8,746 nt of DNA from Methylococcaceae bacterium (GCA_005779525.1 SXIZ01000171.1:1-8746); one strand, 5' to 3'; positions 1-6,603 are shown, counted from the stretch's first letter. Numbers and translations: made by a program. Notes: a model not told the origin generated them from the sequence alone.

Positions 1-332
1 ATAATTTGCATAAACCACACCTAAAATCTCAATAAGTAACCTTGCAGTATAACATTATTAAATTTAAATTTGATAAAAACTAAATATTTTGTTTTGCGCT
101 ATCAGAACTCAAGTTCAACCACGCAAGGTTTTGAAAATTCAGCACGCTAGCTCAACCATACTCAGATTCACCCTTTTTCTGCAAGGTAAATGAGCGCAGA
201 GTTTATTTTTGAACTAGAATTATGCCCGATGCCGACTTAAAGTTGGTATTTGTATACGATGTTTTATGCAAGCATCTGCTTTATTTATCAAAATTCAATA
301 TAACCAAAAATAATTAAGGGGTTTGATTACTT
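1..332. other. AT-rich non-coding leader upstream of the heme-binding-like gene
   Basis: No gene of credible length is visible here on either strand. The stretch is strongly AT-rich compared with the genes that follow. It holds three copies of the 7-mer GCAAGGT (reverse orientation at 39-45, forward at 123-129 and 181-187), a short dyad GAACT-CA-AGTTC at 105-116 and a longer imperfect dyad at 229-249. A 16-codon ORF at 190-240 starts with ATG behind AAGG, but it has no recognisable content. No clean -35/-10 pair stands out; TATAAC at 299-304 is the best -10-like hexamer close to the gene. Confidence 0.6.
229..249. promoter_or_regulatory. Imperfect palindrome, possible operator or hairpin
   Basis: The 21 bases centred on position 239 form a dyad with 10-base arms. 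Eight pairs are Watson-Crick and two are G-T. The core reads CCGACTT-A-AAGTTGG. It lies about 85 bases upstream of the start codon of the heme-binding-like gene, a reasonable place for an operator or leader hairpin. No regulator can be named from the sequence. Confidence 0.3.
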
Positions 333-1121
333 ATGAAAAAAATGACAATATTAGCGGCATCCGTAGCAGTTTTAGCACTTAGCAGCCAACTGGCTTCAGC
401 AAGTTGTGATGATATTCTAACAGCCGCGGCGGCTAACCCCAATGTTGCTAGTGCGGCTGTTGCTAGCAGTGGTAATGGTGGTTATGGTTTACCCATGTGG
501 GTTGCTGCGGTGGATGAAACTGGTAAAGTTTGTGCGGTTATCAATACTGCGGGAAGCGGCGCTGCCATCGGCAATTCTTCATGGCTAGGCAGCCGCGTGA
601 TCGCAGTCCAAAAAGCGACCACCGCTAATTCTTTTAGCTTAGATGGTTTTGCAATCTCTACTGCTAACCTGTATGGCTTAACTCAACCAGGCGGAAGCTT
701 ATTTGGATTACAACACAGCAATCCAGTCGATGCGAGTATCGCCTATCAAGGTAGCCCAGAAGCTTATGGCACCAGCACTGACAATTTAGTGAACAAACGC
801 GTAGGCGGTATCAACGTGTTTGGTGGTGGTGTGGCGCTGTATAAAAATGGTAAAAAAGTCGGAGCAATCGGGGTTTCTGGTGATACCTCTTGTACTGACC
901 ATGCGGTCGCGTGGAAAATTCGTCAAGGCCTAGGTTTAGATTCTGTACCTGGCGGCTTTATTAGCGATTATACAGCTACCCCTGCAGGCTTCGTCGTTAA
1001 AGGTGACGAAATGATCATCGGCAAAGGTGATGTTGCCAATACTTACAAACAAGTTAGCTGCGCGCATAACAAAAAACTAAATCCAACTGCTGGCGCAAGC
1101 ACTGGTGTAATCATCGAATAA
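333..1121 (+). CDS. Secreted heme-binding-like protein, GlcG/HbpS family (DUF336)
   Basis: A 262-residue protein. An N-terminal signal peptide is clear: MKK, a hydrophobic stretch (residues 5-16), then ASA with likely cleavage after Ala23, so the product is probably periplasmic or secreted. Cys25 follows, but there is no proper lipobox because Ser, not Leu/Val/Ile, sits at -3. The body looks like the GlcG/HbpS (Haem_degrading, PF03928) fold: a VDETG segment near 56-64, a KATTAN segment near 94-98, a glycine-rich GGINVFGGGVALY strand near 158-170 and VGAIGVSGD near 176-184, followed by a helix. Family members bind heme or act as small accessory proteins; heme binding here is inferred. The protein is longer than the roughly 140-residue core family. 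It has four cysteines (25, 67, 187, 243), compatible with two disulfides after export. AAGGGG at 316-321 lies 11 bases before the ATG, an acceptable but long spacing. Confidence 0.75.
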   Translation: MKKMTILAASVAVLALSSQLASASCDDILTAAAANPNVASAAVASSGNGGYGLPMWVAAVDETGKVCAVINTAGSGAAIGNSSWLGSRVIAVQKATTANSFSLDGFAISTANLYGLTQPGGSLFGLQHSNPVDASIAYQGSPEAYGTSTDNLVNKRVGGINVFGGGVALYKNGKKVGAIGVSGDTSCTDHAVAWKIRQGLGLDSVPGGFISDYTATPAGFVVKGDEMIIGKGDVANTYKQVSCAHNKKLNPTAGASTGVIIE

Positions 1122-1135
1122 TTTTGTAGCCATTT

Positions 1136-1174
1136 AGCGTGCTTCCTGCGAGCATAACTCCCAAGAAGCACGCT
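1136..1174 (+). terminator. Stem-loop between the heme-binding-like and HEAT genes (terminator-like, no U tract)
   Basis: AGCGTGCTTC (1136-1145) pairs perfectly with GAAGCACGCT (1165-1174) around a 19-base loop, a 10-bp GC-rich stem 15 bases after the upstream stop codon. No T run follows on either strand, so it is not a canonical intrinsic terminator. It ends 11 bases before the next ATG and could instead protect the 3' end of the upstream mRNA or reduce access to the downstream ribosome-binding site. Confidence 0.45.
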
Positions 1175-1185
1175 TACTGAAGACC

Positions 1186-1833
1186 ATGCAAAAATTCCTT
1201 AGATATCCTCCAATCTTAGTCATCTTAGGCCTAACATTAAATCTTGTGTGTAGCAGCTTAGTCACACAAACCATCAGCCCTACCCCGCCGCCTATCAATC
1301 CAGCACCATTACTTAGTGTAGAGATGTTCGGACAAGGGGTACGCGCACCTACTGCCGCAGAATTAGCACAAGAACGCCAATACGACCAACAACAGATTGC
1401 TTTAGCAGCTCATAGACTTAGCAGTCAGGATCCCCATCAACGCATCGTTGCCACAGAACAATTAAATGCTTATCAATATCCCGAAGCCGAACAACTGCTC
1501 GTGCAAACCCTATTAAAGGATGCTGATCCCAGCGTCAGAACAGCTGCAGCCCAAAGCTTAGGCCTGTTTAAACAATTATCTGCAGCGGCTCAAACGGCTT
1601 TAACCTCGGCACTGCTAGATCCGATCAGCAGTACTCGACTGATGGCATTAGATACTCTTCTGGGCTATGCTTATCGCATCAGTTTCGAAGCTGATAAATT
1701 CGCACCGCTTACCGCAAAACTGCAACAGCAATTACTGTCTCGCAATTTGGCGCCCGAAATTCGTTCTGCTGTACAACGATTTCTCGATGATCAACAGCCC
1801 ATTCGAACTCCAGGCCCAAACACCGTACCTTAG
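1186..1833 (+). CDS. Exported HEAT-repeat protein of unknown function
   Basis: A 215-residue protein. Residues 1-29 are a short basic segment (K3, R6) and a hydrophobic helix (about 9-26), so it is either a signal anchor or a cleaved signal peptide. Cys22 is not in a good lipobox because Val precedes it. A proline-rich linker (about 31-42) follows. From about residue 84 to 203 the sequence falls into helical pairs typical of HEAT/PBS-lyase-like repeats, for example DPHQRIVATEQL, DADPSVRTAAAQSLG and DPISSTRLMALDTLLG, with the usual Asp-Pro turn and Arg and Ala positions. Such repeats are protein-binding scaffolds, and no catalytic residues are visible. It lies 64 bp downstream of the heme-binding-like gene on the same strand, so co-transcription is possible, but a stem-loop sits between them. 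The upstream ribosome-binding site is poor (GAAG only). Function and partner are unknown. Confidence 0.7.
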   Translation: MQKFLRYPPILVILGLTLNLVCSSLVTQTISPTPPPINPAPLLSVEMFGQGVRAPTAAELAQERQYDQQQIALAAHRLSSQDPHQRIVATEQLNAYQYPEAEQLLVQTLLKDADPSVRTAAAQSLGLFKQLSAAAQTALTSALLDPISSTRLMALDTLLGYAYRISFEADKFAPLTAKLQQQLLSRNLAPEIRSAVQRFLDDQQPIRTPGPNTVP

Positions 1834-1900
1834 CTAACACCTGGCTTGATTAACCCAGGATTTCAGCACAATGACAGACGCATCACAGTAAAAGATAGAC

Positions 1901-1928
1901 TTGTAAAATCTGTTTAAACACCGATACT
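1901..1928 (+). promoter_or_regulatory. Candidate sigma70 promoter for the HD-GYP gene
   Basis: TTGTAA (1901-1906) and GATACT (1923-1928) are separated by 16 bases, each matching four of six consensus positions. Transcription would begin near 1935. This leaves almost no leader for the ATG at 1941 but a normal one for the ATG at 1974. Confidence 0.3.
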
Positions 1929-1973
1929 TAATAATCAAAGATGCTTACTAAGAACACAAGTTATGGAGCTTAT

Positions 1974-3314
1974 ATGCATGATCCCCTGAAATTGGCTGAG
2001 CTAATTGGATCTCTAAGTTATGCCTTGGATTTAACCGAAGGACAACCTGAAGGCCACTGTATCCGCTGCTGTTGGATAGGAATTCACATCGGCAAGCAGA
2101 TCGGTCTAGACGATCAATCCTTATGGAATCTTTATTACACCTTGTTGTTAAAAGATTTGGGCTGTAGCAGCAATGCCGCGCGCATTTGTGAACTGTATTT
2201 AACCGATGACCAAAGTTTTAAACATGACTTCAAACTCGTAGGCACCGATACCACGCAAATACTCAATTTTGTGTTCGCCCAAACGGGTCGCAATGCTGGC
2301 TGGACCAAACGCTTAAGCGCCATTCTTAATATTATTCGCAACGGTGACTCCATAGCGAATGAGCTGATTCAAACCCGCTGTAACCGCGGCGCTCGTATTG
2401 CACGACAATTACGTTTTCCAGAAGCAGTCGCTTTAGGCATACATGGATTGGATGAACACTGGGATGGGCATGGCCGCCCAGATGGACTCAAAGGTAATGC
2501 TATTCCACGCAATGCTCGCATTGCCCTACTCGCACAAGTTATTGATGTATTTAACTTCTCGCAAGGCCAAGCGGCGGCATTAGAGGAAATCCGCCAGCGT
2601 TCAGGCAGTTGGCTAGACCCTGACTTAGTCGCCGCATTTGAAAAAGTCGCCTGCAATGCTGAATTTTGGGAGTCACTCAACGCAGAACAGTTAGACCAAG
2701 CAGTGTTGGCACTGGAACCTGCACAATATTCTATTCCGCTAGACGAACACTATATGGATGAAATCGCCGAAGCCTTTGGCCAAGTCGTCGACTCTAAAAG
2801 CCCCTTTACTGCAGGGCATAGTGAGCGCGTGGGCTTTTATGCCTACCATATAGCTCGGGAATTACAACTCTCAGAAGCCCATTGCAATTGGATCAAACGC
2901 GCGGCGCTCTTACACGATATTGGTAAACTTGGGGTCAGCAGTAGTATTTTGGAAAAACCCGGCAAACTGACTGCAGAAGAATTTTGCCAAGTCCAAAAGC
3001 ATGCTGAATTAACCAAGATCATCTTAAGCAAGATCGCGCAGTTTGCTGAGCTGGCGAAAATTTCAAGCGCTCATCACGAACGTCTGGATGGCAAAGGCTA
3101 TCCTGAAGGCTTGACTGCCGATGACATCATGCTAGAAACCCGCATTATTACGGTGGCGGATATTTTTGATGCGATCAGCGCTGAACGCCCCTACCATCCC
3201 GCCAATTCAGTGGAGGACACCTTAGCCATCATGGACAGCATGCAAGCCACTGCCATTGATAGTCAATGCTTTAACGCCCTTAAAAAAGTGGTTTTTGCTG
3301 CAGCAAGCGACTGA
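1974..3314 (+). CDS. Tandem HD-GYP domain protein, predicted cyclic-di-GMP phosphodiesterase
   Basis: A 446-residue cytoplasmic protein from the ATG at 1974, which has GGAG at 1965-1968 with five bases of spacing. An in-frame ATG at 1941 adds 11 residues but has no ribosome-binding site. The C-terminal half carries an intact HD-GYP domain: GHSERV (His282), HDIGK (314-318), His343, HHERLDGKGYP (367-377) and a late Asp396 in VADIFDAI. HD-GYP enzymes hydrolyse cyclic-di-GMP to pGpG or GMP with a bound metal pair or triad, so this half is predicted active. The N-terminal half keeps the same layout but is degenerate. It retains His28, but the HD pair is KD (60-61), and the GYP loop reads LDEHWDGHGRP (159-169), where both metal-binding histidines and the Tyr are replaced. 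It is probably a structural or ligand-sensing pseudo-domain. No transmembrane helix or receiver domain is present. The protein ends soon after the second domain. Confidence 0.88.
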   Translation: MHDPLKLAELIGSLSYALDLTEGQPEGHCIRCCWIGIHIGKQIGLDDQSLWNLYYTLLLKDLGCSSNAARICELYLTDDQSFKHDFKLVGTDTTQILNFVFAQTGRNAGWTKRLSAILNIIRNGDSIANELIQTRCNRGARIARQLRFPEAVALGIHGLDEHWDGHGRPDGLKGNAIPRNARIALLAQVIDVFNFSQGQAAALEEIRQRSGSWLDPDLVAAFEKVACNAEFWESLNAEQLDQAVLALEPAQYSIPLDEHYMDEIAEAFGQVVDSKSPFTAGHSERVGFYAYHIARELQLSEAHCNWIKRAALLHDIGKLGVSSSILEKPGKLTAEEFCQVQKHAELTKIILSKIAQFAELAKISSAHHERLDGKGYPEGLTADDIMLETRIITVADIFDAISAERPYHPANSVEDTLAIMDSMQATAIDSQCFNALKKVVFAAASD

Positions 3315-3357
3315 AAGCAAAAATCTGGAACATCGCGACCTAGAACAGGCTAAGTCA

Positions 3358-3366
3358 TGCGATAAT
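3358..3366 (+). promoter_or_regulatory. Candidate extended -10 promoter for the Nudix gene
   Basis: TGCGATAAT matches the extended -10 form TGnTATAAT with one mismatch. Such promoters can work without a good -35, and none is seen here. A start near 3373 would leave a leader of about 13 bases before the ATG at 3386. Confidence 0.3.
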
Positions 3367-3385
3367 TCTCTATTTGCCAAACATC

Positions 3386-4189
3386 ATGTTAACCCTGAAC
3401 CACTGTGCCATCTTGCTGGATGCAACAGCAAGCGACTACACTTTCCAATTAAACTATCAGGCCACGGATTTAGCCTACCCGGCTGGCGCGGAACAACAAA
3501 TCCAACGACTGTGGGAAGAAGCCCTCACCCGCAAACACCCCGGCACCTTGTTGTTTAATGGAAAGTTATTTAACGTCAACGCCCTTAAAGTCGAAGCGCA
3601 GAGTGTGCAGTTAGGCTTATGCAATACCAACTACCAACAGTATCTTGCCACTCGCCAACCCAGCTTTCGCCAACGCTATCCGAATGCCCCCCTCGCCAAC
3701 CCGTTAGCGGTCTGTATCGCGCTGACCACCAGCGATCACTATATTCTAGTAGAGCGTCGACAACACACCGATACCTACAGCGACTGTTATCACGTGATTG
3801 GGGGATTTATCGATCCAGATTTAGATGTGCTTGACGCCCAGGTCAACCCTAAGCATGCTATAGAACGCGAAGTGCACGAAGAACTGCATTTAGATGTTTT
3901 CAAGCAAGTGAACAACGTATTGGGTTTAGTGTACGACAACCTCAACCCGCATCCTGAAATCTGTTTTCAACATGCGTTACAGCTGAGCCTACAAGCAGTG
4001 CAAGCTCAGTTAGCCAGCAAAACCCCGAGTGAAGTCAAAGAAGTTATCGGCGTGGCAAATACCCCAGATGCACTTGCGGATTTTTTATTTGCACATCAGC
4101 AAGACATTGCCGTCACGGGTTATGGTTGTTTATTACTCCACGGCAAAAAAACTTTTGGAGCGGAATGGTTTGCCCAATTTAAGCGCTAA
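3386..4189 (+). CDS. Nudix hydrolase, NUDT22-like layout
   Basis: A 267-residue protein from the ATG at 3386; a TTG at 3374 is in frame but has nothing to favour it, and no clear Shine-Dalgarno precedes either. A Nudix fold is shown by VERR (122-125), HVIGGFIDP (136-144) and REVHEELHL (161-169), matching REUxEExGU with His in place of the second Gly. The box is unusual: 20 residues separate Gly140 and Arg161 where the canonical box has 13, and no Glu is at the usual first position. Upstream of the fold, features such as LWEEAL, TLLFNGKLF and LGLCNTNYQQYLAT (about 42-89) recall from memory the N-terminal region of vertebrate NUDT22, a UDP-glucose/UDP-galactose hydrolase. A nucleoside-diphosphate-sugar substrate is therefore a reasonable inference, not shown. 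It converges with the ABC exporter gene with 25 bp between stop codons. Confidence 0.8.
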   Translation: MLTLNHCAILLDATASDYTFQLNYQATDLAYPAGAEQQIQRLWEEALTRKHPGTLLFNGKLFNVNALKVEAQSVQLGLCNTNYQQYLATRQPSFRQRYPNAPLANPLAVCIALTTSDHYILVERRQHTDTYSDCYHVIGGFIDPDLDVLDAQVNPKHAIEREVHEELHLDVFKQVNNVLGLVYDNLNPHPEICFQHALQLSLQAVQAQLASKTPSEVKEVIGVANTPDALADFLFAHQQDIAVTGYGCLLLHGKKTFGAEWFAQFKR

Positions 4190-4214
4190 ACACCGCAGAC
4201 CAGATAGCACGGCT

Positions 4215-6032
4215 TTAATCTACCAACTGCTCTTCCGGCAAAAAACCACCCGCCTGCATACTCCATAATCGGTAATAAAAGCCTTGCTGAGTTAATAACG
4301 CCTGATGACTACCCTCTTCGACAATACGCCCCTGATCAAACACCAAGATGCGATCCAAATGCGCAATCGTGGATAGTCGATGCGCAATAGCAATCACCGT
4401 TTTTTTACCCATGGCGTTGTCCAAATTTTCCTGAATCGTTTTTTCTGTCAGCGAATCCAGACTGGAAGTCGCCTCATCAAGTAATAAAATCGGTGCATCT
4501 TTCAGCATCACCCGGGCAATCGCAATGCGCTGCCGCTGCCCGCCAGAAAGCTTTACGCCTCGCTCGCCAACTAGGGAATCATAACCTTGCGGCATACTTT
4601 GGATAAAACTATCGGCGTGCGCCATGGCTGCTGCGGCCTGTATTTCCGCTGCACTCACATCTAAGCGCCCATAACCAATATTTTCTTTTAAACTGCGATG
4701 AAATAAACTGGGATCTTGCGGGATTAAACTCACTTGCTGATGCAATGAGTCTTGGGTAACCTGAGTAATATCCTGCCCATCAATCAGAATTTGTCCTGAT
4801 TGTGGCTGATAGTTGCGTAAAATCAAACTGACAAACGTCGATTTTCCTGAACCGGAAAAGCCGACTAATCCCACGCGCTGCCCGGGCTCGATCACCACAT
4901 TCAAATTGGTGAACACTGGCGCTGCCTGTTCTTCATAGCGAAAATTCACTTGCCGAAATTCGATGCGTCCTCGGGTGACTACCAGCGGTTGCGCTTCAGG
5001 AACATCGATAATTTCATGGCTTTTGACGATCGTGTCTATACCGTTTGCCACGTTACCGATATATTCAAAAAACTCCAAAAAACGCCGCGTCAAATTGCGG
5101 GCATCACCAATAATCAATAACGCTAGGCCAGTACTCATGGAAAACTCACCGACACTAATAATGCCTGCATCCCATAATTGCAGCGCATACACAATGGTCC
5201 CGATTTTAAGCATCGCCGCCGCAATAAACTGAAACCAGCGCACCCGTTCCATATACCAAAAAGTTTTGCGTCCTTGCTGCACTTCGGCTTCTAAAAAACC
5301 ATTCAGATAGTCGCGTTCAAAATCCAAGCGTGCGAACAACTTGGCATTCAGAATATTAGTTACCGCATCAACGATTTTGCCATTAACTAAACTACGGGTC
5401 GCCGCGTAATTCTGCGCATACGGTTGGCAACGCGTCGCTAACCAATAGGAACACAACACATACAAAAATACCCAGGCAGCCACAAATAAGCCCAAACCGG
5501 AATTCGCTTGCAATAATAAGGTGATGGAAACAGCAAAGGTAATGGCAATCGGCCAGAAATCGCATAACACCGACCAGGTAGTATGATTCACACTTATCGC
5601 CGTTTCGCTAATTCGATGCGCCAAAGCGCCCGCAAAATGACTGCCAAAGTAACGCGGAGAATGTTGCTGCAAATAGGCAAACAGTAATTGATTGGTACGT
5701 TGTCTTAAACGCGGCCCCATGATAATCAGTAACGCACCACTGGCGCGACTAAACAGCACTTCGCCTAAAGTTATGCCTAGCAAAATCAGCAAAGGCAGCT
5801 TAAATGCCTCCAACAGCGGCCCCACCGGGTGCTGCGCTACCGCATCCATCACCGCCTTAATCGCATACGGCACTAAAATATTACCCAAGGCCTGTCCGGT
5901 TTCCATCAGCAGCATTAACAGCACTAAGCCACGAAACTTACTAACACAATAGACAATAAAACTGAAGGTATGGGTTGGTAAAAAGGGAGCACTTGCGGCA
6001 CGTTGCAAGCTAGGCGATGGTTTCTTCGACAT
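4215..6032 (-). CDS. ABC exporter, fused permease and ATPase
   Basis: A 605-residue half-transporter with membrane domain first, the MsbA-like or multidrug-exporter arrangement; it would act as a homodimer in the inner membrane. Six hydrophobic segments lie roughly at 25-50, 79-96, 157-175, 180-199, 267-285 and 292-309. The ATPase half is complete: Tyr366 as A-loop, Walker A GFSGSGKST (391-399), Q-loop Gln439 in IPQDPSLF, signature LSGGQ (495-499), Walker B ILLLDE (515-520), D-loop SSLD and H-loop His551 in AHRLST. The substrate cannot be read from sequence: lipid, peptide or drug are all possible. The start chosen is the ATG at 6032 (MSKKPS). An in-frame ATG at 6065 is also possible, but it overlaps a perfect TATAAT -10 box, so a transcript from that promoter would not include it. 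The small membrane protein gene lies upstream on the same strand. Confidence 0.88.
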   Translation of the reverse strand: MSKKPSPSLQRAASAPFLPTHTFSFIVYCVSKFRGLVLLMLLMETGQALGNILVPYAIKAVMDAVAQHPVGPLLEAFKLPLLILLGITLGEVLFSRASGALLIIMGPRLRQRTNQLLFAYLQQHSPRYFGSHFAGALAHRISETAISVNHTTWSVLCDFWPIAITFAVSITLLLQANSGLGLFVAAWVFLYVLCSYWLATRCQPYAQNYAATRSLVNGKIVDAVTNILNAKLFARLDFERDYLNGFLEAEVQQGRKTFWYMERVRWFQFIAAAMLKIGTIVYALQLWDAGIISVGEFSMSTGLALLIIGDARNLTRRFLEFFEYIGNVANGIDTIVKSHEIIDVPEAQPLVVTRGRIEFRQVNFRYEEQAAPVFTNLNVVIEPGQRVGLVGFSGSGKSTFVSLILRNYQPQSGQILIDGQDITQVTQDSLHQQVSLIPQDPSLFHRSLKENIGYGRLDVSAAEIQAAAAMAHADSFIQSMPQGYDSLVGERGVKLSGGQRQRIAIARVMLKDAPILLLDEATSSLDSLTEKTIQENLDNAMGKKTVIAIAHRLSTIAHLDRILVFDQGRIVEEGSHQALLTQQGFYYRLWSMQAGGFLPEEQLVD

Positions 6033-6063
6033 AAGCACCGAATGATTTGGGAGGGCAAACCTC

Positions 6064-6069
6064 ATTATA
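6064..6069 (-). promoter_or_regulatory. -10 box TATAAT upstream of the ABC exporter
   Basis: The minus strand reads GGCTATAATGAGG here. The hexamer is a perfect -10 match, but no good -35 is found at 16-18 bases; the closest hexamer is CACTTG at 6087-6092. A run of seven G (minus strand, 6081-6087) lies in the spacer region. The longer ATG at 6065 overlaps the hexamer, supporting translation from 6032. Confidence 0.4.
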
Positions 6070-6134
6070 GCCTATCCCTTCCCCCCCAAGTGCGGATAAG
6101 GCGCCGACAGGGAACTCACGGGCAAACTCCAGCC

Positions 6135-6398
6135 TTAAAGATCGTCCTCACTCTCGGACGGAGATTTTTCTAGCAATTCAAGACCATGCTGCTTAGCCTC
6201 AACTAAGGTCGCGATAATTTGCTTACGATTTTTACTGATATAAAAACCCGTTAACATCCCAGTACCCAACAGTATTACTGGATTTTTAACCAAGCGTAAC
6301 AATAACAAGGTACTTAAATAGGTTCCGGTTGACACAACGGCTAGCTTTACCAGTTCGCTGGCGTTTTCTTGGGTACGATTAGGTTTATTTACAGCCAT
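6135..6398 (-). CDS. Small two-helix membrane protein, unknown function
   Basis: An 87-residue protein from the ATG at 6398, which is preceded by GGAA at 6408-6411 with nine bases of spacing. A longer in-frame ATG at 6431 lacks a ribosome-binding site. After a polar N-terminus (MAVNKPNRTQENA) come two hydrophobic segments, about 17-36 and 40-54, separated by a short basic turn (RLVKNP). Then a basic stretch (SKNRKQ), an amphipathic helix (about 60-78) and an acidic tail SESEDDL follow. It is most likely an inner-membrane hairpin with a cytoplasmic C-terminal helix. I do not recognise the family. It lies upstream of the ABC exporter on the same strand, with 102 bp between its stop and the chosen exporter start. 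Its own -10-like box and that of the exporter suggest separate promoters. Confidence 0.65.
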   Translation of the reverse strand: MAVNKPNRTQENASELVKLAVVSTGTYLSTLLLLRLVKNPVILLGTGMLTGFYISKNRKQIIATLVEAKQHGLELLEKSPSESEDDL

Positions 6399-6455
6399 AG
6401 GTATGAGTTCCAGATGATTAGCCCGGTGCATCGGGCAGCGACAATTCTAAATACT

Positions 6456-6461
6456 ATTATA
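6456..6461 (-). promoter_or_regulatory. -10 box TATAAT upstream of the small membrane protein
   Basis: The minus strand reads GGCTATAATAGT, sharing the 9-mer GGCTATAAT with the box upstream of the ABC exporter. The hexamer is a perfect -10 match with no convincing -35 at normal spacing. It lies about 58 bases before the chosen ATG at 6398. Confidence 0.4.
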
Positions 6462-6582
6462 GCCAAGATAAGCGGGCAAGTTTTTTAGCCTACAGTTAGT
6501 GAGTTGTCAGTATCCAGCCTAACGGAATGCGAATTATCGAAACACGTAAAATCCTGGGTTGCCACCAACTGCACCGTTACAA

Positions 6583-6603
6583 CTGACTATTTTTAATAGT
6601 TAG
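6583..6603 (-). terminator. Weak hairpin over the beta-lactamase stop codon
   Basis: CTGACTATT and AATAGTTAG pair around a TTT loop (nine pairs, one of them G-T). The stem overlaps the last codons and stop of the class D beta-lactamase gene. It is AT-rich and no U tract follows on the minus strand, so it is at best a weak 3'-end structure. Confidence 0.25.

Noticed and set aside
190..240. 16-codon ORF with AAGG before its ATG, as a leader peptide
   Set aside because: No run of regulatory codons and no terminator/antiterminator pair follows it, so there is no attenuation logic to support it.
333..405. Heme-binding-like protein as a lipoprotein at Cys25
   Set aside because: The residue at -3 is Ser rather than Leu, Val or Ile, and a normal ASA signal peptidase site precedes the cysteine.
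1840..1859. CCTGG/CCAGG hairpin after the HEAT gene as an intrinsic terminator
   Set aside because: The stem is only five bp with a ten-base loop and there is no U tract.
3303..3438. CAGCAAGCGACT occurring both at the end of HD-GYP and early in the Nudix gene, as a duplication
   Set aside because: The 12-base match does not extend on either side and lies in different coding contexts; chance is sufficient.
3256..3558. Plus-strand ORF overlapping the end of HD-GYP and the start of Nudix
   Set aside because: It overlaps two well-supported genes in another frame and its translation shows no domain or membrane pattern.
4963..5232. Plus-strand ORF of 89 codons opposite the exporter gene
   Set aside because: It lies wholly antisense to a clear ABC exporter, has no recognisable domain and no ribosome-binding site; it is a shadow frame. 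The other antisense ORFs over the HD-GYP, beta-lactamase and metallopeptidase-like genes were dismissed for the same reason.
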